A stretch of DNA of 64,000 nucleotides from an uncultured Clostridia bacterium. Its GTDB lineage: Bacteria > Bacillota_A > Clostridia > TANB77 > CAG-508. The stretch spans positions 67,410 to 131,409 of the forward strand of contig CALYAC010000004.1 in assembly GCA_944393405.1 (NCBI GenBank). Reading direction: 5' to 3'. Below are positions 1 through 9,617 of the stretch, piece by piece (the first letter of the stretch is position 1; each line of letters opens with the position of its first letter). The notes beneath the pieces were generated by a model that was given only the letters and a program-made list of their open reading frames with translations, did no database searches and was not told where the DNA came from. The position numbers and the translations under genes are program-made.

Positions 1-654
1 TATTATTTCACCTGTTCCATTACAATTTGAACATGGTCTAACAGTTTGTACTTGACCGAATATCGTTGTTTGTGTTTGTTTTACTTGACCTGTTCCATGA
101 CACATACTACATGTTTGTTTTTTAGTTCCAGGTTTAGCTCCGTTTCCATGGCAGATTGTACAAGTTTCATTTCTTGTTATATTAATTTGTTTTTCAGTTC
201 CTAAATATGATTCTTCAAAAGTAATATCCAAACTTGCTCTTAGATCTGCTCCTTGCTTTGGTCCATTTGTGTTTCTAGAACTTTTTCCGCCAAATCCACC
301 ACCGAAAAAAGACGAGAAAATATCTCCCAAATCTCCAAAATCTCCAAATCCGTCAAATCCACCTGAAGAATATGAATAATATCCGTTTCTTCCACCAAAA
401 GGTCCTCCTGCTCCACCAAATCCTTGGTTTGGATCTGCAGTTCCGAATTGATCATACATTTTTCTTTTTTCAGGATTTGACAATACTTCATATGCTTCAT
501 TTACTTCTTTAAATTTAGCTTCTGCTTCCTTTTTATTATCTGGATTAGCATCTGGATGATATTTTTTAGCAAGTTTTCTATATGCTTTTTTTAGCTCCTC
601 TTCACTTGCATTTTTATCTACACCTAATATTTCATAGTAATCTTTTCCTGCCAT
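1..654 (-). CDS. dnaJ: Chaperone DnaJ (Hsp40), N-terminal part
   Basis: Co-chaperone that stimulates the DnaK ATPase and delivers unfolded clients. The N-terminal J domain starts [12 protein letters not shown] and carries the HPD motif ([10 protein letters not shown], about residues 31-40). A Gly/Phe-rich linker (about 75-125) follows, then the zinc domain with CxxCxGxG repeats ([24 protein letters not shown]); the fourth repeat and the C-terminal domains lie beyond the window edge. The ATG at 654 is preceded by AGGAGG. It is the last visible gene of hrcA-grpE-dnaK-dnaJ, separated from dnaK by a hairpin. The family is certain; the gene is cut by the window, not broken. Confidence 0.97.
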   Translation of the reverse strand, partial: MAGKDYYEILGVDKNASEEELKKAYRKLAKKYHPDANPDNKKEAEAKFKEVNEAYEVLSNPEKRKMYDQFGTADPNQGFGGAGGPFGGRNGYYSYSSGGFDGFGDFGDLGDIFSSFFGGGFGGKSSRNTNGPKQGADLRASLDITFEESYLGTEKQINITRNETCTICHGNGAKPGTKKQTCSMCHGTGQVKQTQTTIFGQVQTVRPCSNCNGTGEII

Positions 655-682
655 ATTGCCTCCTATAATACTTATCAGCTAT

Positions 683-726
683 AAGAAAAGTGGTATTATT
701 TATATTTATGTGATACCACTTTTCTT
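683..726 (-). terminator. dnaK-dnaJ intergenic hairpin
   Basis: Perfect 14-bp inverted repeat (683-696 with 713-726, arms AAGAAAAGTGGTAT and its complement) around a 16-nt loop, lying between the dnaK stop and dnaJ. There is no long U tract on the minus strand. It could be a partial terminator or processing/stability element that lowers dnaJ output relative to dnaK; that role is inferred. Confidence 0.55.
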
Positions 727-753
727 TTGACTATCTTATCAAATTATGCTTTT

Positions 754-2640
<1,887 letters not shown>

Positions 2641-2729
2641 TTATGTTTGAATTTCTTATATATTTTTTAAAATTAAAATCTAATATCAAATTTAAATATT
2701 TAAAAATTTTTTAAATTTTATTTGTATAC

Positions 2730-3230
2730 TTAGTTAGCTACAATTACCATAGAATGACGAATTACTCTGTTTCCTATCATATATCCTTTTCTATATTCCT
2801 GTGCTATTTCTTTTTCTCCTAAGTTTTCGTCAACAATTGAACTAATTGCTTCATGTAATTCTGGATCAAAAGTTTTTCCTACGGCGTCTATTTCTTTAAC
2901 TCCTTTTGATGCTAGAACATCTTTAAATTGTTTTAATACAAGTTCAATTCCTTTTCTATATTCTTCATCTTTAGTCTCTGCAGCAACTGCTTGTTCCAAA
3001 TTATCCATGATAGGTAAAAAGTTTGAAACTATATCAGCAATTAATGAATTATATAATGCATCTTTTTCTTTTGCTGATCTTTTCTTATAGTTATCAAATT
3101 CTGCTGCTACTCTTTTTAATCTGTCTTCTGTCTCGTCAATTTGAATTTTTTGTGATTCTATTTCTTTTTTTAATTTAATTATTTCATCAGCTTTTTTTGA
3201 TTCAAGTTTTTCTTCTTTTTTATCTTCCAT
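2730..3230 (-). CDS. grpE: Nucleotide exchange factor GrpE
   Basis: Dimeric nucleotide exchange factor that releases ADP from DnaK. A Lys/Glu-rich coiled coil (about residues 10-60) precedes the signature region (RVAAEFDNYKKR; PIMDNLEQAV; IDAVGKTFDPELHEAIS) and the C-terminal beta domain ending YRKGYMIGNRVIRHSMVIVAN. The length of 166 aa is slightly short but complete. AGAAAGGA precedes the ATG. Second gene of the heat-shock operon, 44 bp after hrcA. Confidence 0.98.
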   Translation of the reverse strand: MEDKKEEKLESKKADEIIKLKKEIESQKIQIDETEDRLKRVAAEFDNYKKRSAKEKDALYNSLIADIVSNFLPIMDNLEQAVAAETKDEEYRKGIELVLKQFKDVLASKGVKEIDAVGKTFDPELHEAISSIVDENLGEKEIAQEYRKGYMIGNRVIRHSMVIVAN

Positions 3231-3274
3231 TATTCACAATCCTTTCTGAACTTACTATTTATATATACTATAAA

Positions 3275-4276
3275 TTATTCACCATTTAATTTTTTACTAA
3301 TGTATTTCATTACAGAAATAACTTTTGAATAATCCATTCTTGTAGGTCCTATTATACCAATGGTTCCTAAATTTTTGTTTTTATATCTATGCTTAAATGT
3401 AACTATACTAAAATCTTTTAACTTTTCATTATCATTTTCGTCTCCGATATATACATTTATGTCATTTGCAAACCCTGTATTTAATAGGTCAGCTACAATT
3501 TCTTTTTGATCAATAAGATTTATAAAGTTTTTGGCAACTTCTAAACTTTTGAATTCCGGTAAATCAAATGCTTTATTAGCACCTTCTAAATATATCTTTT
3601 CTTCTTCATTGATTGCTTTATTTAATTGACTAATTATTGGTTTAATAACTCCCAAACTATAATTCATATGTGAAAAAATATATTGTTCTAATGGTTTATC
3701 AATTGATTCTAATGGTTTTCCTCTTAATTTGTTATTAAATATAAAGTTTAAAGTTTCAACTTGTTCTTCATTTATATCTTGATCAAATTTAATCATTGTC
3801 TCTTTTATTAAACCTGTATCAGTTAATATAACAGCCATTAACATTCTAGTGCCAAGTAGAACAAATTTTATTTCTTCTATATTTTGCATTTGATTTTTTG
3901 GTCCAATTGCAACTGTAGTGTAATGTGTTACTTCAGATATTGTGCTAGTTGCAATCTTAGTCAAATCTTCAATTTCATTTATCTTAGCCATTAGTTTTGA
4001 TTGAATATATTTGATTTCTCCAATACTAATATTATGATCATTAAGTAGTTCGTCAACATATAGTCTATATCCTTTAGCAGATGGAACTCTTCCACTTGAT
4101 GTGTGTTGTTTTTCAATATATCCAACTTTTTCTAGGTCTGCCATTTCATTTCTAATAGTTGCGCTACTAAGATTTAGTCCATATTTATTTGTTAAACTAC
4201 CAGAGCTTACTGGTTCAGCTGTGTTTATATATTCTTCAACTATTGCTTGTAAAATTTTCTTTTTTCTATTATCCAA
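3275..4276 (-). CDS. hrcA: Heat-inducible transcription repressor HrcA
   Basis: Repressor of class I heat-shock genes that binds CIRCE and is tuned by GroEL in relatives. An N-terminal winged helix (DNRKKKILQAIVEEYI; LSSATIRNEMADLEKVGYI) is followed by the GAF-like HrcA domain and the end motif GIIGPTRMDYSKVISVMKYI. I place the start at the TTG at 4276 because AAGAAGG lies 7 nt upstream and the product then begins MDNRKKK like relatives; a TTG at 4297 would sit inside the CIRCE. First gene of the operon, with two CIRCE copies directly upstream, so it is autoregulated. Confidence 0.97.
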   Translation of the reverse strand: MDNRKKKILQAIVEEYINTAEPVSSGSLTNKYGLNLSSATIRNEMADLEKVGYIEKQHTSSGRVPSAKGYRLYVDELLNDHNISIGEIKYIQSKLMAKINEIEDLTKIATSTISEVTHYTTVAIGPKNQMQNIEEIKFVLLGTRMLMAVILTDTGLIKETMIKFDQDINEEQVETLNFIFNNKLRGKPLESIDKPLEQYIFSHMNYSLGVIKPIISQLNKAINEEEKIYLEGANKAFDLPEFKSLEVAKNFINLIDQKEIVADLLNTGFANDINVYIGDENDNEKLKDFSIVTFKHRYKNKNLGTIGIIGPTRMDYSKVISVMKYISKKLNGE

Positions 4277-4290
4277 TTTTGCACCTTCTT

Positions 4291-4317
4291 TTAGCAATTA
4301 TTTAGTTAGACTGCTAA
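4291..4317 (-). promoter_or_regulatory. CIRCE operator 1 (promoter-distal copy)
   Basis: Inverted repeat TTAGCAATT-N9-GACTGCTAA on the plus strand, matching the CIRCE plan of 9-bp arms separated by 9 bp with conserved TTAGCA/TGCTAA ends. It lies between the -10 box and the hrcA start, so HrcA bound here would block the operon promoter. Confidence 0.88.
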
Positions 4318-4328
4318 ACTGCATATAT

Positions 4329-4355
4329 ATTATATCCAAAATTAGCAATTGTCAA
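4329..4355 (-). promoter_or_regulatory. Sigma-A-type promoter of hrcA operon
   Basis: Minus-strand -35 TTGACA (4350-4355) and -10 TATAAT (4329-4334, spacing 15) or TAATAT (4327-4332, spacing 17). The -35 lies inside the spacer of the upstream CIRCE, so the promoter is bracketed by two operators. Confidence 0.75.
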
Positions 4356-4368
4356 TACTTATTGCTAA
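4342..4368 (-). promoter_or_regulatory. CIRCE operator 2 (overlaps -35)
   Basis: Second 9-N9-9 inverted repeat, TTAGCAATT-N9-TATTGCTAA on the plus strand. It overlaps the -35 box of the hrcA promoter. Together with operator 1 it suggests cooperative or tight HrcA repression. Confidence 0.85.
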
Positions 4369-4475
4369 TTTTGTTTGTGAATTTTGTGTGAAAAAAGCTA
4401 TTTTATTTTCCATTTAGTTATATAAATTTTATTTTATTTTTTTTTAAATTTATTTCATTTTTTTCTAAAAAAGTA

Positions 4476-4504
4476 TTGACAACATAATAAAAATGTTTTA
4501 TACT
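4476..4504 (+). promoter_or_regulatory. Promoter of the tRNA pair
   Basis: TTGACA (4476-4481), 17-bp spacer, TATACT (4499-4504), about 19 bp before the first tRNA. Near-consensus sigma-A spacing. Confidence 0.8.
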
Positions 4505-4522
4505 TTTAATTGCGTTCGAGAT

Positions 4523-4599
4523 GCGCCCTTAGCTCAGTTGGTTAGAGCAACCGGCTCATAACCGGTAGGTCCAAGGTTCGAATCCTTGAGGGCGCACCA
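4523..4599 (+). tRNA. tRNA with CAU anticodon (Met elongator or Ile2)
   Basis: Complete 77-nt cloverleaf with encoded CCA: acceptor GCGCCCT/AGGGCGC, D arm GCTC..GAGC, anticodon stem ACCGG/CCGGT around loop CTCATAA, T arm CAAGG-TTCGAAT-CCTTG. G1:C72 pairing and the lack of three G:C pairs at the foot of the anticodon stem argue against initiator tRNA. The CGGCTCATAACCG context resembles lysidine-modified tRNA-Ile2 of Firmicutes, so Ile2 is as likely as elongator Met. Confidence 0.93.
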
Positions 4600-4644
4600 T
4601 TTTTATTAAATAATTAATTTCAATTATTTAATAAATTATATTTT

Positions 4645-4730
4645 GGGTAGGTGGCCGAGTGGCTAAAGGCGGCAGACTGTAAATCTGTTCTCATTTGAGT
4701 ACGATGGTTCGAATCCATCCCTGCCCACCA
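4645..4730 (+). tRNA. tRNA-Tyr (GUA)
   Basis: 86-nt class II tRNA with CCA encoded. Acceptor GGGTAGG/CCTGCCC, anticodon stem-loop CAGA-CTGTAAA-TCTG with GTA anticodon, a long variable arm (tctcatttgagta) and T arm GATGG-TTCGAAT-CCATC. Follows the CAU tRNA by 45 bp and probably shares its promoter. Confidence 0.96.
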
Positions 4731-4770
4731 AAAGTTGAAATTTTAACTAATTTCAGCTTTTTTTATTTTT
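4731..4770 (+). terminator. Terminator of tRNA transcript
   Basis: Stem AAAGTTGAAATT (4731-4742) with AATTTCAGCTTT (4749-4760), one G:U pair, followed by a T-rich tail. Confidence 0.85.
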
Positions 4771-4855
4771 GTCTAAAATTATTCAATAAATTATAGTAAA
4801 TTTTATTTATTAATGATATAATATATATTAATTAATTTAGAGGAGCGTGAGTTTT

Positions 4856-5131
4856 ATGATGTATCCATTTTGCAAATACGCTGATGAAACATTGGTTACT
4901 TTTTCTAATATAGTAAAAAACGAAAATGACGAAGAAGTTCTTTATGTACATTTTGAAAGACCAATGGAATATGGATTTGATAGTATTAGATTCGAACTTC
5001 CTACTTATAAAATAGTATACGAAGAAGGACATTATAGTAAATCCGAAAAAGCAATGTTTAAAAAAATTGTAGAAAAAGGTGCACCATATTTTTATGAATG
5101 GGCTAGAGAAGGAGGAATAAAAATTGCCTAG
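4856..5131 (+). CDS. Small hypothetical protein upstream of DUF4160
   Basis: 91-residue soluble acidic protein (MMYPFCKYADETLV...), no membrane segment or recognised catalytic motif. I chose the ATG at 4856 because AGGAG (4841-4845) is 10 nt upstream; the GTG at 4847 is too close to it. A TATAAT box lies at 4817-4822 without a clear -35. Its stop overlaps the TTG start of the DUF4160 gene and it carries that gene's Shine-Dalgarno site, so the two are translationally coupled. Small partners of this kind are, as far as I recall, common next to DUF4160; a toxin-antitoxin-like role is conjecture. Confidence 0.7.
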   Translation: MMYPFCKYADETLVTFSNIVKNENDEEVLYVHFERPMEYGFDSIRFELPTYKIVYEEGHYSKSEKAMFKKIVEKGAPYFYEWAREGGIKIA

Positions 5132-5418
5132 TTTATTTGAAATAATGCGGTTATAAAATATTTTTCTGGTCTGATGAATTTATGGAGCCTGTACATGTTC
5201 ATATATCAAAAGGAAAACCATCGTCTAATTCAACTAAAGTGTGGCTAACAAAAGCTGGAGGTTGCATATTAGGGCATAATAAAAGTAGAATACCTGAAAA
5301 AGATCTAAAATATAAAACAATAAATAAAAAACAAATATTTATTAATAGGAGTTTAAATGAAGAAAATTTATATTTTAGCTATAATCATTTGTGTCTTAAT
5401 TTTGACATTATGTGTTGA
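5124..5418 (+). CDS. DUF4160 protein, needs +1 shift at CGG
   Basis: The start is TTG 5124, 8 nt after GGAGG (5111-5115). Frame 0 reads M-P-S-L-F-E-I-M, then CGG (5148-5150), TTA, TAA stop. Skipping C5148 gives G-Y-K-I-F-F-W-S-D-E and then the DUF4160 signature EPVHVHISKG and WLTKAGGCIL, so residues on both sides of the shift belong to one conserved domain. About 97 aa in total. After IPEKDLK the C-terminus no longer looks like the family and it overlaps the next gene, so the 3' end may be decayed. Function unknown. Either a pseudogene or a natural +1-decoded gene, like mreB and znuB in this window. Confidence 0.72.
5148..5150 (+). other. In-frame CGG, putative +1 site 1 (DUF4160)
   Basis: Frame 0 reads ATA ATG CGG TTA TAA. 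Skipping the C gives ATG GGT TAT AAA and restores the DUF4160 reading frame. The quadruplet is CGGT. Confidence 0.75.
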
Positions 5419-5773
5419 GAAAATATTTTATAATTTTATAAATTTATCTTTCGGATATGAATATGTATTATGGTGTAATAAAGATGATAAATCATATATA
5501 ATAGATAAAACTGGTCTAAAAGGAAATTTTAACATAATCGTATGCAATACAAACTACCATCAAGAATTATATGTCATTAAAGAATTTCCCTATGGCATAG
5601 GAAAAAAAGAGAAAATCTCATATAATGGTTCAATAATTCAATATATAAAAGAAAATAATAATCCTATGGAAGCTTTCTTAAAATCTATTATTATATATAC
5701 ATTATTTGGAATAACTTCAATTGTATTAATACATATTTTTTCTAAAAAAATATCTCAATATAGTAAATCTTAA
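5357..5773 (+). CDS. Small membrane protein, unknown
   Basis: 138 residues with an N-terminal membrane segment (IYILAIIICVLILTLCV, about 4-20), an extracytoplasmic middle of about 80 residues, and a C-terminal membrane segment (about 108-127). AATAGGAG precedes the ATG. I do not recognise the family. It overlaps the 3' end of the DUF4160 reading frame by 62 bp and is followed by a terminator, so it closes the small plus-strand operon. Confidence 0.65.
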   Translation: MKKIYILAIIICVLILTLCVEKIFYNFINLSFGYEYVLWCNKDDKSYIIDKTGLKGNFNIIVCNTNYHQELYVIKEFPYGIGKKEKISYNGSIIQYIKENNNPMEAFLKSIIIYTLFGITSIVLIHIFSKKISQYSKS

Positions 5774-5775
5774 GA

Positions 5776-5806
5776 AATAAAGGACTCTATGGTTCTTTAT
5801 TTTTTT
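5776..5806 (+). terminator. Terminator
   Basis: Stem AATAAAG (5776-5782) with CTTTATT (5795-5801), then a T run, directly after the preceding gene. Confidence 0.75.
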
Positions 5807-5867
5807 GTATAATTTTCTTTTTTTTGAGTACAATAGTATAAAAATTAATTTGAAAGGATTGATACAC

Positions 5868-6062
5868 ATGAAAATAATAGATAAAATAGCTCTTGCACTA
5901 ATTATTATTGGAGCTATTAATTGGGGGTTAATTGGAATATTTAATTTCAATTTAGTTGATACTATATTTGGTGTAATGTCTATAATCAGTAGAATTATAT
6001 ATATATTAGTTGGTCTTTCTGGATTATGGGCAATCAGATTATTATTTGTAAATAATGATTAA
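5868..6062 (+). CDS. DUF378 family small membrane protein
   Basis: 64-residue protein with two hydrophobic helices. MKIIDKIALALIIIGAINWG and LVGLSGLWAIRLLF are the DUF378 (YuzA-like) hallmarks (GAxNWG...; YxLVGxxGLW). The start is ATG 5868, preceded by GAAAGGA. The function of the family is unknown. It stands alone between two terminators. Confidence 0.88.
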   Translation: MKIIDKIALALIIIGAINWGLIGIFNFNLVDTIFGVMSIISRIIYILVGLSGLWAIRLLFVNND

Positions 6063-6075
6063 AATTAATTTTTGT

Positions 6076-6104
6076 AAAAAAGTGCTATAAAAATAGCACT
6101 TTTT
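6076..6104. terminator. Bidirectional terminator
   Basis: AAAAAGTGCTAT (6076-6087) pairs with ATAGCACTTTTT (6093-6104); T tracts on both strands serve the converging DUF378 gene and polysaccharide operon. Confidence 0.9.
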
Positions 6105-6127
6105 AATAGTTATTTAGAATTCTTTAT

Positions 6128-6889
6128 TTAAATTCTTTTTATTATTCCATTAATAGCATAAAAAATAAAATAATACATTGACTTTACTATCGAAAATTTT
6201 TCTATTTCTCTATATACTTTCCATCTATTTCTAGCTGATTTTATTTTATTATAACTTCTGCTATTAACTCTAACGCAATAGTATACTAAAACTTCATTTA
6301 AGCCATATGCATAATATCCATGTTTTAATATATTCCACCAAGTTGCTATATCTTCAGCATAAATATCTGGCATTTCTAATAATTTTTTGTCTATCTTCTG
6401 CAAATCAAACATAACTGAATTGGTTAAAATTTTTGTATTCTTTAACGCTTTTTTGTAATCTAATTTTTCTGGCACATCTACTCTTACTTTTCTTTTATTT
6501 GGCTTAACATATTCAAAAGCTGTATATGAAAATGCACACTGTTTTTCTCTCATAAATTCTATTTGTTTTTCTAATTTTTCTTCGTGCCATAAATCATCAT
6601 CTTCCTGAAAACATATGTATCTTCCATTAACAAATTTTAGTCCTTGATTTCTTGCAATCGCTGGCCCTGAATTTTTTTCTAAATTAATAACTTTGATTTG
6701 TGTATCTTTTACATACTTTTTTAAAATCTCTTTTGTATTATCAGTAGACGCATCATTTACAATTATTAATTCAATATTTTTATACGTTTGATTTTTAATA
6801 TTTTTAATTACTTTATCTATTCTATTTTCTCCATTATATGTTGGAACTATTATACTTACTAATTCCTCGTAATTTTTTATATCTTGCAT
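6128..6889 (-). CDS. Family 2 glycosyltransferase
   Basis: GT-A fold transferase moving a sugar from an NDP donor in cell-surface polysaccharide synthesis. The N-terminus has VSIIVPTYNGENRIDKVI, then NDASTDNTKEIL, and the DxD-like acidic site FQEDDDLWHEEK (about residue 95). The C-terminal hydrophobic YYFIFYAINGIIKRI may sit on the membrane. 253 aa, last gene of the operon. The start lies 56 bp inside the preceding gene, so the two are probably coupled. The sugar and acceptor cannot be read from sequence. Confidence 0.9.
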   Translation of the reverse strand: MQDIKNYEELVSIIVPTYNGENRIDKVIKNIKNQTYKNIELIIVNDASTDNTKEILKKYVKDTQIKVINLEKNSGPAIARNQGLKFVNGRYICFQEDDDLWHEEKLEKQIEFMREKQCAFSYTAFEYVKPNKRKVRVDVPEKLDYKKALKNTKILTNSVMFDLQKIDKKLLEMPDIYAEDIATWWNILKHGYYAYGLNEVLVYYCVRVNSRSYNKIKSARNRWKVYREIEKFSIVKSMYYFIFYAINGIIKRI

Positions 6890-7664
6890 AACTAGTTGCT
6901 CCTTTAAGCATATATTTAATTGAATTTATAAAACTATTTTCAGTTTTATATAATTTTCTCTTTCTAATAGCATATTGTATTATTAATATAATATAAAAAT
7001 TTTTTGAAATTTCATAAAATACAGCTCCCTCAGAAATAAAGAAATTATTTGTATATCCTTTAAACCAATTGCTTTTTTTATGAATTACTTTTCCTATATC
7101 TTTATCTATACAGTATAACTTTCTTTTTTCTTTTAAGCAATCATATAAAAATATATTTTCTTCTCCCATTGTATAGATACTTCCGCTTCCAAATAACTCA
7201 TTAAACTTTATATTTATATTATCTATTAAATTTTTTCTTAAAGTAATTTGAGTTGATTGAATTTGCATTGCAGTAATCCAATTTATTTTGTGACTTTTTT
7301 GTTTTCTTGCTTTTCTATTTCCTACAGTTTCAATATTAAAAGCTATTATATCTGCATCTTTTTTGTTATTATATGCATTTAAAATTGTTTCCGCATAGTT
7401 ATCTTTATATTGTATATCATCATCTGCCAAAACTAATATTTCGCCTTTTGCTTTATCTAATGCTTTATTTCTGCTTTTACTTAATCCTTTTTCTAAATAT
7501 GAATATAACCTTATATTCCCTTCTTCATAATTCCAAATAGGTATTTTTTCAGTTATTTGATTAATTATTAAAACATTGGTTTTTATATTCATCTTTCTAA
7601 TTAACTTTATTAATTCTTCTTTATTTCTTAAATTCATCGTAGAAAGCAATACTTCTATATCCAT
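6834..7664 (-). CDS. GT-A type glycosyltransferase
   Basis: 276 aa. The start MDIEVLLSTMNLRNKEEL and the segment EGNIRLYSYLEKGLSKSRN match glycosyltransferases of the GT2 superfamily, and LVLADDDIQYKDNYAETI supplies the acidic metal site. GSGSIYTMGEENIFLYDCL is typical of enzymes that check an acceptor side. It overlaps the GT10 gene by 10 bp upstream and the next GT2 by 56 bp. Specific sugar unknown. Confidence 0.82.
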   Translation of the reverse strand: MDIEVLLSTMNLRNKEELIKLIRKMNIKTNVLIINQITEKIPIWNYEEGNIRLYSYLEKGLSKSRNKALDKAKGEILVLADDDIQYKDNYAETILNAYNNKKDADIIAFNIETVGNRKARKQKSHKINWITAMQIQSTQITLRKNLIDNINIKFNELFGSGSIYTMGEENIFLYDCLKEKRKLYCIDKDIGKVIHKKSNWFKGYTNNFFISEGAVFYEISKNFYIILIIQYAIRKRKLYKTENSFINSIKYMLKGATSYARYKKLRGISKYNSSNI

Positions 7665-8605
7665 TTTTCCACCTTTATTTTATGTAATTTGTGTTTAAGA
7701 TTAATAATTTTATTACCATGATTTACTATAAATGATACTCTTTTTGCTTCAATAGAATTAGGAACTTGTTTTTTTCCATTTTCAATCAATTGTAATAAGA
7801 AATTTTCTAAATCTTTTTTCTTGTTTTGTATAAAATGTGATTTATTAAAAATAGGTTGATTTACTATCTCTAACCATAAACTATCATTATTATCGATTTC
7901 TTTTATTTGATCTATTACCTCTTTTATATTATTCTTACTCTTAATATTAATAAATGCTTTACTATTTATATCATTTTCTATATATGGATCTCCCCAATAA
8001 ATAGGTATTGTTTTAGAAAAAAATGCATCCATTATTTTTTCAGTACAATATCCATAATATGATTCATTTTCAAATGCAATAGTGAATTTATATTGTTTTT
8101 GTAATTCTAATTTTTTATTAGTCACAAATCCAGTATTATTTAAAAATTTACCTGCTGAATCCACTTTTTTATATTTACTTAATTCTATGAAAAAATATTT
8201 TCGGAAAATATCTCCCTTTTTATTATCATATATAAAATTGCAGAATTTATTTTTGTTTTTCAGATCATTTTCTTTTACTATCTTATCTTTCTCTTCAATT
8301 AAATTGTTTCCTTTTAACATGTAAACTGGTAGCTTAAAATATCTATTATTATCTATTTTTATATCATGACATGAAATAGCATAATCACATAAATTAAAAT
8401 TTGGAAATACATTTTCCCCATTGCACCAAATTTTTATTCCTTTAAACTTTAGAAAGTTATATCCAAAATTAGAATAAAATATATAATCAGGTATATGTTT
8501 TTCTAATTTAATAATATAATGCTTCTTTAATATATTTATAATATAATTATCATCTTTATTAAAATTAGGCCAAAAGTCACAAAACCATATTTTTATTTCT
8601 TTCAT
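7655..8605 (-). CDS. Family 10 fucosyltransferase (alpha-1,3/1,4 type)
   Basis: Transfers L-fucose from GDP-fucose, the family that makes Lewis-type structures. The C-terminal signature is clear: KFTIAFENESYYGYCTEKI, then DAFFSKTIPIYWGDPYIEND (about residues 172-215), containing the GT10 donor-binding residues. 316 aa; N-terminal acceptor half more diverged. It begins 1 bp after the fucokinase gene, which with the pyrophosphorylase supplies the donor. The target glycan is unknown. Function is strongly supported by motif and context together. Confidence 0.9.
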   Translation of the reverse strand: MKEIKIWFCDFWPNFNKDDNYIINILKKHYIIKLEKHIPDYIFYSNFGYNFLKFKGIKIWCNGENVFPNFNLCDYAISCHDIKIDNNRYFKLPVYMLKGNNLIEEKDKIVKENDLKNKNKFCNFIYDNKKGDIFRKYFFIELSKYKKVDSAGKFLNNTGFVTNKKLELQKQYKFTIAFENESYYGYCTEKIMDAFFSKTIPIYWGDPYIENDINSKAFINIKSKNNIKEVIDQIKEIDNNDSLWLEIVNQPIFNKSHFIQNKKKDLENFLLQLIENGKKQVPNSIEAKRVSFIVNHGNKIINLKHKLHKIKVEKWI

Positions 8606-8606
8606 T

Positions 8607-9617
8607 TTATTCTATGTTAACCTCCCATACTCTTATATCAGATTTTGGAAACGCTTTTATCAAATTATCATTAATTTCTTTCTTTTCAATACTGTCTTTT
8701 AATAATACTATTACAAATCCTCCATTGCCAGCTCCACAAATCATTTTTCCTTTTATCTTTTCTTCACAAATATTAAATATTTGATTCATTGTGTCATTTA
8801 CAATATTCTTACTTAATTTTTGTGAAATATTATAGTTTAAGTTTAAGTAAGATGCAAATTCATCAATATCACCAAGTTCAAGTGCATTTTTCATTTTTAC
8901 AGCAATCTTTTTTAATTCTATAATATTATTCTTTTGAGCATTATCTTCCTTGTACTTTTTCATAACTTCAAACACAATATTAGATGAATTTCTTGTATTT
9001 CCTGTGTATATTAACAATATTCTTTTATTTAATTCTTGCTTTATTTCAGGTCTGATTTTTATTTTTTCTATATTTAGTTTTTGTTTTTTTCCTGGTTTTG
9101 ATGTTATAATCTTTATTCCTGAACAAATTGCGCCAGCTTGATCTTGCCATCCTCCTCCAGTTCCAATTAATTTCTCTACTTCCAATACTTTATTTATCAA
9201 CTCATTTCTTTTAATTGATAAATTAAATAATTTTCCTAAAGCTGTTAATATTCCTAATGACAAAATACTACTTGTTCCAAGTCCTGATCCTTTTGGTATC
9301 ATTTCTGTATTAGTAATAATTTTAAATCCCAGATTATTTATTTTGCTTACTCCGATGCATGTTCTCTGTAATAAAAATTTATCATTAGCTTGCTTTAATT
9401 CTTTTAAACTATTATATTCTTTTACATCATCTTCATTTTGAATTATAATCTTATTTTCTTTTATTTTCTTAGCTATTATTCTTATTGGTCTTATTCCATT
9501 TAATTTTGCTGAGCAATTACATACACATCCACCCTCATTATAGCAAAATGGTGGTGTATCTGACCAAGCACCCCCAAAATTAATTCTTATTGGCATACTT
9601 ATATATATTTCATTCAT
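8607..9617 (-). CDS. L-fucokinase, GHMP kinase (C-terminal half of FKP)
   Basis: Phosphorylates L-fucose at C1 with ATP. PIRINFGGAWSDTPPFCYNE and GGCVCNCSAKLNG match the kinase half of bifunctional FKP (PVRIDLAGGWTDTPP pattern). The GHMP ATP loop is IPKGSGLGTSSILSLGIL, followed by GTGGGWQDQAGAICSG and the C-terminal GAGNGGFVIVLL. 336 aa, the size of the kinase domain only. It overlaps the pyrophosphorylase gene by 8 bp, so the two FKP halves are separate but coupled. A heptose kinase is an alternative within the family, but the GT10 neighbour favours fucose. Confidence 0.88.
   Translation of the reverse strand: MNEIYISMPIRINFGGAWSDTPPFCYNEGGCVCNCSAKLNGIRPIRIIAKKIKENKIIIQNEDDVKEYNSLKELKQANDKFLLQRTCIGVSKINNLGFKIITNTEMIPKGSGLGTSSILSLGILTALGKLFNLSIKRNELINKVLEVEKLIGTGGGWQDQAGAICSGIKIITSKPGKKQKLNIEKIKIRPEIKQELNKRILLIYTGNTRNSSNIVFEVMKKYKEDNAQKNNIIELKKIAVKMKNALELGDIDEFASYLNLNYNISQKLSKNIVNDTMNQIFNICEEKIKGKMICGAGNGGFVIVLLKDSIEKKEINDNLIKAFPKSDIRVWEVNIE

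Noticed and set aside
4274..4297. hrcA start at TTG 4297
   Set aside because: It would begin inside the CIRCE operator and has no ribosome site; TTG 4276 has AAGAAGG 7 nt upstream and gives the expected N-terminus.
6834..6889. Frameshift in the overlapping glycosyltransferase genes
   Set aside because: Both frames are complete GT-A proteins with their own motifs; a 56-bp overlap is unusual but needs no shift.
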